Shown: piece after piece, positions 1 to 9,200 of the stretch
Layout: each line of letters starts with the position of its first letter
How positions within the stretch are numbered: the first letter of the stretch is position 1
DNA from: JAWVFM01 sp963739355
GTDB lineage: Bacteria; Actinomycetota; Thermoleophilia; Solirubrobacterales; 70-9
Length of the DNA: 64,000 nucleotides
Assembly (NCBI GenBank): GCA_963739355.1
Contig: CAVUAD010000002.1
Coordinates: 124,001 to 188,000, forward strand
Direction: 5' to 3'
Position numbers and translations under genes: made by a program
The notes under the pieces: model-generated
What the model was told of the DNA's origin: nothing
Databases searched by the model: none
What the model saw: only the letters and a program-made list of their open reading frames with translations

Positions 1-498
1 AGAGGAGTCGAGCGCCGAGAGCGGCTCGTCGAGCAGGAGCACCCGAGGGTCGGTCGCCAGGGCGCGGGCCAGCGCCACTCGTTGGCGCTCGCCGCCTGAC
101 AGCTCGCGCGGCCTGGCGCCGCCGAGGCCTTCGAGGCCGAAGCGCCGCAGTAGTTCGAGGGACGTCTCACGCCTCGCTGCCCGGTCGACGGAGCGCAGAC
201 CGTAGGCCACGTTCCTCCGCGCCGAGAGGTGCGGGAAGAGCGCGTACTCCTGGAACAGGTAGCCGCAGCGGCGCTCCTGTGGCGGGAGGTCGATGCCGGC
301 CCGCGTGTCGAGCCAGACGCTCCCGTCGGCCGCGATCCTGCCTGTTTCCGGGCGCAGGAGGCCGGCCACGCCGCGCAGCACCGTCGACTTGCCGGCGCCC
401 GAGGGCCCGACCAGGGCCAGGCAGCCACCGGCGGGCGCGCTGATCTCGACCTCGACGTCGAACTCGCGCCGCACAACCGCGAGCGAGACCTCGAGCAT
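1..498 (-). CDS. modC: molybdate ABC transporter ATP-binding protein ModC (partial, cut by window edge)
   Basis: ATP-hydrolysing subunit of the ModABC molybdate importer, on the cytoplasmic face of the membrane. From an ATG at 498 there are 166 codons before the left edge cuts the gene. Visible are Walker A GPSGAGKST (residues 31-39), the Q-loop in LFQEYALFPH (81-90), the signature LSGGERQ (133-139) and Walker B VLLLDEP (153-159). The stop codon of modB directly abuts this start, so the two are translationally coupled. The molybdate assignment rests on the ModA/ModB/Mop-regulator context, because the ATPase core alone does not fix substrate. The C-terminal part, where a TOBE/Mop domain would lie, is outside the window. 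Confidence 0.9.
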   Translation of the reverse strand, partial: MLEVSLAVVRREFDVEVEISAPAGGCLALVGPSGAGKSTVLRGVAGLLRPETGRIAADGSVWLDTRAGIDLPPQERRCGYLFQEYALFPHLSARRNVAYGLRSVDRAARRETSLELLRRFGLEGLGGARPRELSGGERQRVALARALATDPRVLLLDEPLSALDSS

Positions 499-1305
499 CT
501 ACCGCGCGCCCCCGAGGACGGGCGTCCGGGCCAGCAGCTTCACCGAAAGCAACAGGCCGGCCGACACGGCGATGAGGACTCCGGAGAGTGCCAGGGCGGC
601 CGGAAAGTCGCGGCTGAACTCGGCGAAGATCGCGAGGGGCGCGGTTTGGGTGATGCCCGTGAACGAGCCCGCGAACATGAGCGTCGCGCCAAACTCGCCG
701 AGCGCCCGTCCCCAGGCGAGGGCAATGCCGGAGCTGATGCCGGCCCCTGCACAGGGCACCGCGATGCGCAGGAACGTCCGTAGCTCCCCGGCGCGCAGCG
801 TCCTCGAAGCGTCCAGGAGCTCCGGGTCGAGTGCCTCGAACGCGGCCTGCGCCTGGCGGATGTAGAACGGGGCGGCGACGAAGGTGAGGGCGACGATCAC
901 CCCCGCCGTCTGCAGGAAGAGCTGGATCCCGGCGCTGTCGAGCGCCCCCCCGAGGATGCCCTTCGGCCCAAACGCCGCGAGCAGGGCGATGCCGGCGACA
1001 GCCGGCGGCATCACCAGCGGCAGCTCGATGATCGTCGTCAGCAGGGCGCGTCCGCGGAATCTTCCAAATGCCAGAAGGTAGGCCGCGGGCGTGCCGAAGA
1101 CGATGATGATCAGGAGCGCCGCGAGCGTCGTGCGCAAGCTGAGCCAGAGCGCGTCGCGGACCTCGGGCTCGGAGAGGCTCGAGACGAGTCGGCTCGGGCT
1201 CGTGTTCGTGAAGACGGCGATGACCGGGATCACGAGGAAGGCGATGACCAGCGCCAGGGCGGCCGCGAGGGCCGCGCCGAACGCGGAGCGGCGTCCGGCG
1301 CTCAA
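499..1305 (-). CDS. modB: molybdate ABC transporter permease ModB
   Basis: Membrane channel subunit of the ModABC importer, 268 residues, with about six hydrophobic helices. The EAA-type loop that contacts the ATPase is visible near the C-terminal third as AWGRALGEFGATLMFAGS. Typical ModB proteins are 220-280 residues, so length fits. The start ATG overlaps the stop of modA by 4 nt and the stop abuts the modC start, so the three cistrons are one transcript. The segment DPELLDASRTLRAGELRTFL is typical of the molybdate/sulfate permease family. Confidence 0.92.
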   Translation of the reverse strand: MSAGRRSAFGAALAAALALVIAFLVIPVIAVFTNTSPSRLVSSLSEPEVRDALWLSLRTTLAALLIIIVFGTPAAYLLAFGRFRGRALLTTIIELPLVMPPAVAGIALLAAFGPKGILGGALDSAGIQLFLQTAGVIVALTFVAAPFYIRQAQAAFEALDPELLDASRTLRAGELRTFLRIAVPCAGAGISSGIALAWGRALGEFGATLMFAGSFTGITQTAPLAIFAEFSRDFPAALALSGVLIAVSAGLLLSVKLLARTPVLGGAR

Positions 1306-2054
1306 CTCGGGGGCGGCCCGAAGCCGGCGGCCTTGAGGTCCTGCGCGCCCTTGCCGTTGCCGAAGAGCCCGTCCACGAACCGCCTGGCCCCGGCGGGGTG
1401 TGGAGCTCCCTTGACGATCGCCACGCCGTAGGCGACGTCGGGCGCGATCGATCTCGGGATCGGCACCGACTCGAGCGCCCCGCCGGTTGCCATCACGTCG
1501 GTCACATAGAGGAAGCCGGCGTCGACGGCGCCCTCGGTGATCTTGCCGACGATGCCGGCAACGTCGGGCTCCTCGGTGACGACGTTGCCGAGAATCGCCT
1601 TCCTCTCGGCGGCAGGCAGGTTTCGCAGAACCTCGCGGGCGTAGTCACCGGCCGGAACTCCCCCGGCGCCGAGTGCGACTGTGGTTCCGGGCTTCGCGAG
1701 GTCGCCGATCGAGCCAATGCTCGAGCCTTTGGGCACCGCGATCACCAGCTTGTTCGTGGCGAAGACGCTGGGCCTCTCGACGAAGCCGTCCCTGTGGAGG
1801 CCGTCCGGGAGGGACGTGTTGGCCGATGCGAACACGTCCGGCGTCACCCCCAGGCGGATCTGTGCCGCCAGGTCGTCGGAGCCGCCGAACGACTGCTTGG
1901 CATCGAGGCCGGCGTCGTCCGCGTAGTTGCCGAACGCAAGGGCCAGCGACGACGCCGCCGCGACGACGAGCCGGCCGGAGTGCTCGCCGCCCCCGCACGA
2001 GGCCAGTCCGATTGCGAGCGCGACCAGGATCAGCGCAGCCGCGACACGTCTCAC
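1302..2054 (-). CDS. modA: molybdate ABC transporter substrate-binding lipoprotein ModA
   Basis: Extracellular binding protein, 250 residues, that would deliver molybdate or tungstate to ModB. It opens with a lipoprotein signal: a positively charged start, a hydrophobic stretch and the lipobox LASC at residues 16-19, so Cys19 would be lipidated and anchored. The mature part shows the family hallmark AAASSLALAFGNYA, in which the serines bind the oxyanion, and GGSDDLAAQI. The start ATG overlaps the regulator's stop by 4 nt and the stop overlaps the modB start by 4 nt. Confidence 0.92.
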   Translation of the reverse strand: MRRVAAALILVALAIGLASCGGGEHSGRLVVAAASSLALAFGNYADDAGLDAKQSFGGSDDLAAQIRLGVTPDVFASANTSLPDGLHRDGFVERPSVFATNKLVIAVPKGSSIGSIGDLAKPGTTVALGAGGVPAGDYAREVLRNLPAAERKAILGNVVTEEPDVAGIVGKITEGAVDAGFLYVTDVMATGGALESVPIPRSIAPDVAYGVAIVKGAPHPAGARRFVDGLFGNGKGAQDLKAAGFGPPPS

Positions 2055-2446
2055 TGGGCGTCCCTCTCGATCATCACCGACGTCGCCTTCACGAACGCCG
2101 TCGCCCTGACGCCCTCCGCCAGGCCGAGCTCCTCCACGGCGTCGCGGGTGATCGCGGCCGTGACCCGGTGCGGCCCGGCCTCGATCTCCACGAGCGCCAT
2201 CACGCCATCGGCCTCGACGGAGCGGATTACGCCGGGAAAGCGGTTGCGCGCCGAGAGCTGGTCGCCGGTCTGGTGGCGGCTTGGCCTGGAGGTGAGCCGC
2301 TCGACCTCCTCCGCCGGAACGCGGCGGCGGTTACGCTCGTCGCGAACCGTCCGGAGCTTGCCGGCGCGGTCCCACCGTCGCAGGGTGTCGACGCTGACGC
2401 CGATGGCGCGGGCGGCATCGCCGAGCGTGAGATCTGCGCTCTGCAT
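2051..2446 (-). CDS. HTH (MerR/excisionase-type) plus Mop-domain molybdate-responsive regulator
   Basis: First gene of the mod operon, 131 residues. Residues about 5-50 form a MerR/excisionase-type helix-turn-helix (DAARAIGVSVDTLRRWDRAG). Residues about 62-130 form a Mop/TOBE domain, the fold that binds molybdate in ModE and ModC. The likely role is a cytoplasmic molybdate sensor controlling the operon, which I infer from architecture and position. Unlike classical ModE it uses a MerR-like head and a single Mop unit, so a dimer or higher oligomer would be needed to build the oxyanion sites. It overlaps modA by 4 nt and starts 35 nt from a divergent gene, so the operator should lie in that gap. 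Confidence 0.82.
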   Translation of the reverse strand: MQSADLTLGDAARAIGVSVDTLRRWDRAGKLRTVRDERNRRRVPAEEVERLTSRPSRHQTGDQLSARNRFPGVIRSVEADGVMALVEIEAGPHRVTAAITRDAVEELGLAEGVRATAFVKATSVMIERDAQ

Positions 2447-2481
2447 AGGCAGTAGTTATGCACATTCTCAGGAGTTGAAAC

Positions 2482-2700
2482 ATGGACCCACGTGAATGGA
2501 TCGACGCCTTCGCCGCCGAGCTCGGCACCGAGCCGCCCTCCGAGGAGGAGATGAACGAGATTCTCGAGCTCGCGGCGACCGCGGCTCATGCCTCCGCACG
2601 GCTCGCCGCTCCGGTGGCCTGCTGGGTGGCGGGCAGGGCCGGCGCGACGCTCGACGAGGCTCGCGTCGCAGCGGCCCGCGTCGGCGATCGGCCTGCCTAG
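2482..2700 (+). CDS. small DUF6457-like protein, molybdenum-cofactor context
   Basis: A 72-residue acidic, helical protein beginning MDPREWIDAFAAELG. From memory this matches the DUF6457 family, which in actinobacteria is found alone or at the C-terminus of MobA-like molybdenum-cofactor guanylyltransferases. The molecular function is unknown. The ATG is preceded by CAGGAG at a good Shine-Dalgarno distance. Divergence from the mod operon across only 35 nt supports a link to molybdenum use. No MobA gene is in the window. Confidence 0.72.
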   Translation: MDPREWIDAFAAELGTEPPSEEEMNEILELAATAAHASARLAAPVACWVAGRAGATLDEARVAAARVGDRPA

Positions 2701-2768
2701 GCTCGCGGCCTGTAAGGGGGCAGACACCCGCGGGGTTGGCGCTGCCTGAGCGCGGTTACTCGAAGGGT

Positions 2769-2786
2769 GCCACGCGGAGGCGTGGC
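2769..2786 (+). terminator. GC-rich hairpin downstream of the DUF6457-like gene
   Basis: GCCACGC and GCGTGGC pair across a GGAG loop (7-bp stem, extendable by two or three pairs). It lies 68 nt past the stop at 2700 and before the next gene. There is no T-tract, so intrinsic termination is only a possibility. Confidence 0.35.
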
Positions 2787-2866
2787 GCCGCGATGAGAGT
2801 GACAAGAACGGCAATCGCGCAAAACGATCCAAGGACGCGAGCGCACTCGCCTGAACGAGGACGCGC

Positions 2867-3244
2867 TTGCGGCTGAATGTCCGGCGGCTGGCGGCCCTCG
2901 ACATGCACGGCTCGCGCGGCACCTCGCGCCGCCGGAGGGTGATCCTTGCGGAGTTCACGCTGGGAACGGTCGGCAGCCTCGGGCTCGGGGTGTGGGCGCT
3001 GAGTAACGGCGGCGTGACCGGCGTAGCTCTGGGAGTCTGGCTGGTGGGCCTGGCCGCCAACTACCTGCCACTCGCCCTGTATGCCGTTGCGCTCTCGCGC
3101 GCGAACGCAACGGCGCTGGAGGTCGAGCTTGCCGGCGCCGACCTCGGTGCCGAGCTTCGCCGCTACACGCGTGCGCAGATCTGGGTGCTCGTGCCGTTCT
3201 GGATCGCGGGACTCGCCCTGGCGCAGGCGCGCCGTGGGAACTGA
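2867..3244 (+). CDS. small integral membrane protein of unknown function
   Basis: 125 residues with a basic N-terminus and about three hydrophobic segments (roughly residues 26-44, 48-70 and 105-120). The TTG at 2867 is preferred because GAGGA sits 5 nt upstream; the next methionine (codon 13) would leave the conserved-looking VRRLAALDMHG segment untranslated. I do not recognise a named family. It lies alone between the molybdenum genes and the oxidation operon on the same strand, and I can infer no function. Confidence 0.65.
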   Translation: MRLNVRRLAALDMHGSRGTSRRRRVILAEFTLGTVGSLGLGVWALSNGGVTGVALGVWLVGLAANYLPLALYAVALSRANATALEVELAGADLGAELRRYTRAQIWVLVPFWIAGLALAQARRGN

Positions 3245-3355
3245 CATCGGCCCTCGAGATCCCCGACCCCGGCCGCGGACCGCACCGCCCCGCCTTGTGT
3301 TAGCGCGATGACGGTGCGGGTTTTGCGGCCTCCCCGGCCGGGAAAGCGCCAACAG

Positions 3356-5143
3356 ATGGCTGCGACGGTTTCGGACTACATGCTGGAGCGCCTCGCCGAG
3401 TGGGGCGTGGCGCGCATCTACGGGTATCCCGGCGACGGCATCAACGCCACGCTCGGCGCGCTCGACCGCCACACGGACGAGATCGACTTCGTCCAGGCTC
3501 GTCACGAGGAGATGGCCGCGTTCATGGCCTGCGCGCACGCGAAGTGGACCGGCGACGTCGGCGTCTGCCTGGCGACCTCCGGGCCCGGCGCGATCCACCT
3601 GCTGAACGGCCTCTACGACGCCAAGCTCGACCACCAGCCCGTGCTCGCGATCGTCGGTCAACAGGCGTCCGCGTCGCTCGGTGGCAACTACCAGCAGGAG
3701 GTCGACCTGCCGGTCCTCTTCAAGGACGTGGCGTCGGAGTACATCGTCAACGTCACCAACCCGGCGCAGATGCGCCATGCCGTCGATCGCGCGATGCGCA
3801 TTGCCCGTGCGCAGCGCACGGTGACGGCGATCATCGTCCCCAACGACGTGCAGGGGGCGGATGCGGTCGAGACGCCGGAGCGGGCGCACGGGACTGTCCA
3901 CTCCGGCCTCGGCCACGTTCGCGTGCGGGTGGTTCCGCCCAACGAGGACCTGCGCAGCGCCGCGGAGGTCCTGAATGCGGGCGAGCGCGTCGCGATGCTC
4001 GTCGGCCAGGGAGCATCGGGCGCGGCGCCGCAGCTGAAGGAGGCCGCGGACCGGCTCGGAGCAGGCGTGGCCAAGGCGCTGCTCGGCAAGGCCGTGCTTC
4101 CCGACGACCTGCCCTACGTCACCGGGTCGATCGGCCTCCTCGGCACCAAGCCGAGCTGGGACCTGATGATGGGCGCCGACACGCTGCTGATGGTCGGTTC
4201 GAGCTTCCCCTACTCGGAGTTCCTGCCGCAGGAGGGCGCCGTCCGTGGCGTGCAGATCGACATCGACCCGAAGATGATCAGCATCCGCTACCCGATGGAG
4301 GTCCAGCTCGCGGGCGACGCCGCCGCCACCCTCGACGAGCTCATTCCGCAGCTCGAGCGCAAGGAGGACCGCTCGTGGCGCGAGGAGGTCGAGGCGGGCG
4401 TCGAGCGCTGGTGGGAGCTCACCGAGAAGCGCGCGATGCAGGAGGCCGACCCGATCAACCCGCAGCGGGTCTTCTGGGAGCTCTCCTCGCGGCTCCCCGA
4501 CAACGCCATCCTCAGCTCGGACTCCGGTTCCGCCGCCAACTGGTTCGCGCGCGACGTGAAGATCCGCGCGGGGATGATGGCCTCGCTATCCGGCACCCTC
4601 GCGACGATGGGACCCGGCGTTCCCTACGCGATCGCCGCCAAGTTCTGCCATCCGGATCGTGTCGCGATCGCCCTCGTCGGGGACGGGGCGATGCAGATGA
4701 ACGGCACGTCCGAGCTCGTGACCATCGCCAAGTACTGGGAGCGCTGGAGCGATCCGCGCCTGGTGATCCTCGTCCTCAACAACGGCGACCTCAACCAGGT
4801 CACCTGGGAGCAGCGCGTGATGGAGGGCGACCCGATGTTCCCGGGCACGCAGTCGATCTCCGACTTCCCCTACGCGAGGTTCGCCGAGATGATCGGGCTC
4901 CATGGCATCCGGGTGGACGACCCGGAGAAGATCGGCGATGCGTGGGACGAGGCGCTCAACGCGGAGCGGCCCGTGGTCCTGGAGGCGGTCACCGATCCGT
5001 CCGTGCCGCCGTTGCCCCCGCACATCAAGGTCGAGCAGGCCAAGGCGATCTCGCAGGCGCTGTTCAAAGGCGACCCCAAAGCGTGGGACGTCATCAAGCA
5101 GTCCTTCAAGGGGAAGGCGGAAGAGTTCCTGGTCCGCGGATGA
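3356..5143 (+). CDS. thiamine-diphosphate-dependent pyruvate oxidase/acetolactate-synthase-like enzyme
   Basis: 595 residues with the standard three-domain ThDP layout: Pyr domain with catalytic glutamate in RHEEMAAFMACAHAK, central Rossmann domain, and PP domain with the metal/ThDP motif opening at GDGAMQMNG and closing at VLNNGD. The overall look is closest to the PoxB-like group that decarboxylates pyruvate to acetate, usually with FAD and quinone. Acetolactate synthase or oxalyl-CoA-decarboxylase-like chemistry cannot be excluded. The ATG at 3356 fits the conserved N-terminus (MAATVSDYMLERL) and follows GGGAAAG; an upstream in-frame ATG at 3308 would add 16 residues. It is first in a four-gene operon and its stop overlaps the next start as ATGA. 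Confidence 0.85.
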   Translation: MAATVSDYMLERLAEWGVARIYGYPGDGINATLGALDRHTDEIDFVQARHEEMAAFMACAHAKWTGDVGVCLATSGPGAIHLLNGLYDAKLDHQPVLAIVGQQASASLGGNYQQEVDLPVLFKDVASEYIVNVTNPAQMRHAVDRAMRIARAQRTVTAIIVPNDVQGADAVETPERAHGTVHSGLGHVRVRVVPPNEDLRSAAEVLNAGERVAMLVGQGASGAAPQLKEAADRLGAGVAKALLGKAVLPDDLPYVTGSIGLLGTKPSWDLMMGADTLLMVGSSFPYSEFLPQEGAVRGVQIDIDPKMISIRYPMEVQLAGDAAATLDELIPQLERKEDRSWREEVEAGVERWWELTEKRAMQEADPINPQRVFWELSSRLPDNAILSSDSGSAANWFARDVKIRAGMMASLSGTLATMGPGVPYAIAAKFCHPDRVAIALVGDGAMQMNGTSELVTIAKYWERWSDPRLVILVLNNGDLNQVTWEQRVMEGDPMFPGTQSISDFPYARFAEMIGLHGIRVDDPEKIGDAWDEALNAERPVVLEAVTDPSVPPLPPHIKVEQAKAISQALFKGDPKAWDVIKQSFKGKAEEFLVRG

Positions 5144-6252
5144 GCGTGGCCAGCCCTCGCCGCGCGCGGGCCGCGATCTCAGTCGCTCGAGTCGCGGCCT
5201 ACACCATCCCCACCGACGAGCCGGAGTCCGATGGCACCTTCGAGTGGGACGCCACCACGCTGGTCGCGGTTGAGGTGGAGGCCGCGGGCGTGCGCGGTCT
5301 TGGCTACACCTACGCCGACCGCTCCGTCGGTCCGCTGATCCGTTCGTTGCTCGTCCCGGCCGTCGAGGGCGCCGACCCAATGGCCCCCGAGGCGAGCTGG
5401 CTGCGGATGCGGGCTGCGCTGCGGAACGCCGGGCAGCCGGGAGCCGGGGCAATGGCAACCTCCGCGGTCGACATCGCGATCTGGGACCTGAAGGCCAGGC
5501 TTCTGGGAGTCCCGCTCGCCGACGCGCTGCCGCGAGTGCACGACGGCGTCGACATCTACGGCTCCGGCGGCTTCACCTCCTACTCGGACGAGCGGCTGCG
5601 CGAGCAGCTCGGCGGCTGGGCCGCCGCCGGCATGAGCGCGGTGAAGATGAAGGTCGGCCGAGAGCCGGAGGCGGACGAGCATCGCGTTGGCGTCGCCCGA
5701 GAGGCGGTTGGCGACGGCGTGGAGCTCATGGTCGACGCCAACGGCGCCTACCGGCCCGCCGAGGCGATCAACTGGGCGTCGCGTTTCGCGCAGCTCGGCG
5801 TTACGTACTTCGAGGAGCCTGTCAGCTCGGAGGACGTCGAGGGCCTGCGGCGGGTCCGCGATGACGCGCCGCCGGGCATGGCCATCGCCGCGGGCGAGTA
5901 TTCCTGGGCGCCGCTCGATGCGACACGGCTGCTCGACGCGGGGGCGGTGGACATCCTCCAGGCCGACGTGACTCGTTGCGGCGGGGTGAGCGGTTTGCTC
6001 GCGATCGGCGCCCAGGCCGCGAGTGCCGAGGTGCCGTTCTCGGCGCATTGCGCCCCGGCGATCTCGGCCCACGCATGCTGCGCGGTGGAAACGCTCAGGC
6101 ACCTCGAGTACTTCCACGACCACGTGCGAGTCGAGTCGATGCTCTTCGACGGCGTGCTCGAGCCCCACGGCGGCAGGTTGGTGCCTGACACCGAGCAACC
6201 GGGCCACGGGCTCGCCCTGCGCGAGGGCTCCGAGGAGTGGCGGTTGCCGTGA
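5140..6252 (+). CDS. enolase-superfamily (mandelate racemase/muconate-lactonizing) enzyme
   Basis: 370 residues. Family members abstract the proton alpha to a carboxylate and then racemise, dehydrate or lactonise. Visible catalytic elements in order are the lysine motif KMKVG, metal ligands in VDANG, YFEEP and AAGEY, then DILQADVTRCGG, and a candidate general-base histidine in PFSAHCAP. This set is typical of the MR subgroup, often sugar-acid dehydratases, but substrate cannot be read from sequence. The ATG overlaps the stop of the ThDP enzyme and the TGA overlaps the next GTG, so it is translated as part of an operon. Its codons for LVPDT contain GGTGCCTGACACC, a motif repeated elsewhere in the window. 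Confidence 0.88.
   Translation: MSVASPRRARAAISVARVAAYTIPTDEPESDGTFEWDATTLVAVEVEAAGVRGLGYTYADRSVGPLIRSLLVPAVEGADPMAPEASWLRMRAALRNAGQPGAGAMATSAVDIAIWDLKARLLGVPLADALPRVHDGVDIYGSGGFTSYSDERLREQLGGWAAAGMSAVKMKVGREPEADEHRVGVAREAVGDGVELMVDANGAYRPAEAINWASRFAQLGVTYFEEPVSSEDVEGLRRVRDDAPPGMAIAAGEYSWAPLDATRLLDAGAVDILQADVTRCGGVSGLLAIGAQAASAEVPFSAHCAPAISAHACCAVETLRHLEYFHDHVRVESMLFDGVLEPHGGRLVPDTEQPGHGLALREGSEEWRLP
6180..6192 (+). repeat. GGTGCCTGACACC motif inside a coding sequence
   Basis: Near-palindromic 13-mer read as part of codons for V-P-D-T near the C-terminus of the enolase-superfamily gene. The same 12-mer GTGCCTGACACC supplies the start of the exonuclease gene at 33961, and its reverse complement lies at the end of the RTX gene near 59233. 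Confidence 0.6.
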
Positions 6253-9200
6253 GCGCGCACTTCACCACCACGGGTCCCGCCGCCAAGCCGGACCACAGGA
6301 CCGGCCCCGAGCGAATGGCCGCCTGGCGTGCCCGCGGAATGGGCCCGGACGGAGGCCATGGGACGCTGCGGCCCACCGGTGTGGAGGACGTGGACATCGG
6401 CTCGCTTCGCGCGGCGCTCGAGAGCTCCGTTCGCGGCGAGGTCCGCTTCGACGCGGGCCACCGCGCCGTCTACTCCCACGACAGCTCGAACTACCGTCAG
6501 CCGGCCCTCGGCGTCGTCGTGCCGCGGGACGCCGAGGACATCGTCGCCGCGGTCGCCGCGTGCCGGGAGCACGGGGCGCCGGTTGTCTCCCGGGGCTGCG
6601 GAACCTCGCTCGCCGGGCAGACATGCAACGTCGCGGTGGTGATCGATCACTCGAAGCACCTGCGCGAGGTCCTCGAGGTGGATCCGGAGGGGCGGATCGC
6701 CCGGGTCGAGCCGGGCGTGATCCGCGACCAGCTCTCCGAGAGGACCGAGCGCGAGCACGGCCTCACCTTCGCGCCGGACACCTCCACCCACGCCTACGCG
6801 ACGCTCGGCGGCATGATCGGGAACAACTCCTGCGGGACGCACTCGGTGATGGCCGGCCGGACTGCGGACAACGTCGAGGAGCTCGAGATCGTCACCTACG
6901 ACGGGGAGCGCCTGCGCGTGGGGCCCACGTCCGCTCAAGAGCTCGAGGCGATCGTCGCCGCGGGCGGGCGCAGGGGCGAGATCTACTCGGGCCTGCGCGA
7001 CCTGCGCGATCGCTATGCGGACCTGGTCCGCGAGCGCTACCCGGACATCCCCAGGCGGGTATCCGGCTACAACCTCGACGAGCTCCTTCCCGAGAAGGGC
7101 TTCAACGTCGCGCGGGCGCTCGTCGGTAGCGAGAGCACCCTGGCCACGGTGCTCGAGGCCACGGTCCGCCTCGTCCCGAGCCCGCCGGCGCGCACACTCC
7201 TCGTCTGCGCATACGACGACGTCTTCGCGGCCGGCGACCACGTGCCGGAGATCCTCGAGTTCGACCCGATCGGGCTTGAGGGGCTCGACGACGTCCTGAT
7301 CGGCGACATGCGCACGCTCGGCATGCACCTGGAGGACCTCTCCATGCTCCCGGACGGCAAGGGCTGGCTCCTCGTCGAGTTCGGCGGCGAGACCACCGAG
7401 GAGTCCGACGAGAAGGCGACCGAATGCATGAAGGCGCTCGGCAAGGGCAGGAACGCGCCGCGCATGGAGCTCTTCGACAAGCCCCCGAACGAGGCAAAGC
7501 TCTGGGACATCCGCGAATCAGGTCTGGGTGCGACGGCGTTCCTGCCCGGGCACGCCGATCACTGGGAGGGCTGGGAGGACGCCGCGGTCCCGCCGGCCGC
7601 GCTCGGCTCCTACCTGCGCGGCTTCCGGGACCTGCTCGGGCGCTACGACTACGACACCAGCCTCTACGGGCACTTCGGCGACGGCTGCGTGCACTGCCGC
7701 ATCAACTTCGACCTGGGAACGGCGCCGGGGCTTCGCAAGTGGCGCTCGTTCCTCGACGAGGCGGCCGACCTGGTGCTGGAGCACGGTGGCTCGCTCTCCG
7801 GCGAGCACGGCGACGGCCAGTCTCGCGGCGAGCTCCTCGAGAAGATGTACGGGCCGGAGCTCCTGCAGGCGTTCGCCGAGATGAAGGCGATCTGGGACCC
7901 GGAAGGGAAGATGAACCCGCACAAGGTGGTCGACCCCTATCCGGCGGCCTCGAACCTCAAGCTCGGCGCCGGTTACAACCCCGCCCAGCCCGAGACGCAC
8001 TTCTCGTATCCCGAGGACGACGGGCGCTTCGCCCACGCGGCGCTGCGCTGCGTTGGCGCCGGGAAGTGCCGTGACGCCTCCACCGGGACGATGTGCCCGA
8101 GCTACATGGTCACGCGCGACGAGCAGCACTCGACCAGGGGGCGCGCGCGGATCCTCTACGAGATGCTCGAGGGCAGGACGATCACGGACGGGTTCCGGTC
8201 CAAGGACGTCCACGAGGCGCTCGACCTCTGCCTGTCGTGCAAGGGCTGCAAGGGCGACTGCCCCGTCTCCGTCGACATGGCGACATACAAGGCGGAGTTC
8301 CTCTCCCGCCACTACAGGCGCCGCCTGCGGCCGGCTGCTGCGTACACCATGGGCCTGATCCCGTTCCACGCGCGGATCGCGGCCCGTATGCCGAGCCTGG
8401 TCAACGCGCTCACCGGCGCGCCCGGCCTGGGCGCTGTGCTGAAGCGCGCCGGAGGCATCGCCCCCGAGCGCGAGATGCCGCGATTCGCGGCACAGACGTT
8501 CACCTCGTGGTTCGAGCGGCGTGGTGCCGTGAATCCCGGCGGCCCGCCCGTCGTCCTCTTTCCGGACACGTTCAACAACCACCTCCATCCCGAGCCGCTC
8601 AAGGCGACGGCCGAGGCGCTCGAGGACGCGGGTTATCGCGTGGTCCTGCCCGCCCGTGACACGTGCTGCGGGCGCCCGCTCTACGACTACGGGATGCTCG
8701 ACGCCGCCAGACTCTTCTGGCGGCGGACGATCGAGACGCTGCGGCCGCACCTGCGCGACGGGACGAAGATCGTGGGCGTCGAGCCCAGCTGCGTCGCCGC
8801 GTTCCGCGACGAGCTGCCGAACCTGATCGACGACGACCTCGACGCGAAGCGGCTTGCGACGCAGGTGATGACCCTGCCCGAGTTCCTGCTGAACGAGGCG
8901 GAGGACTGGAAGCCGCCGCGCCTCGAGCGCAGGGCGATCGTCCACGGCCACTGCCACCACGAGGCCGTGATGGGCTTCGACACCGAGCGGGAGCTCCTCG
9001 AGGGCCTCGGTCTGGACGTCGAGGTGCTCGACTCCGGCTGCTGCGGCATGGCCGGCGCCTTCGGGTTCGAGGCCGAGCACTACGACGTCTCGGTCGCGGT
9101 GGGCGAGCGGCGGTTGCTCCCCGCGGTGCGCGAGGCGCCGGGCGACGCGCTCATCGTGGCCGACGGGTTCTCGTGCAAGACCCAGATCGAGCAGCTGACG

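Noticed and set aside
2756..2850. Hydrophobic stretch on the minus strand resembling a membrane helix
   Set aside because: It is the tail of a shadow frame over the next gene, with no start codon or ribosome site of its own.
3400..5139. Long plus-strand frame leading into the enolase-superfamily gene
   Set aside because: The part before 5140 is an Arg-rich shadow of the ThDP gene; only the section from the ATG at 5140 has family motifs.
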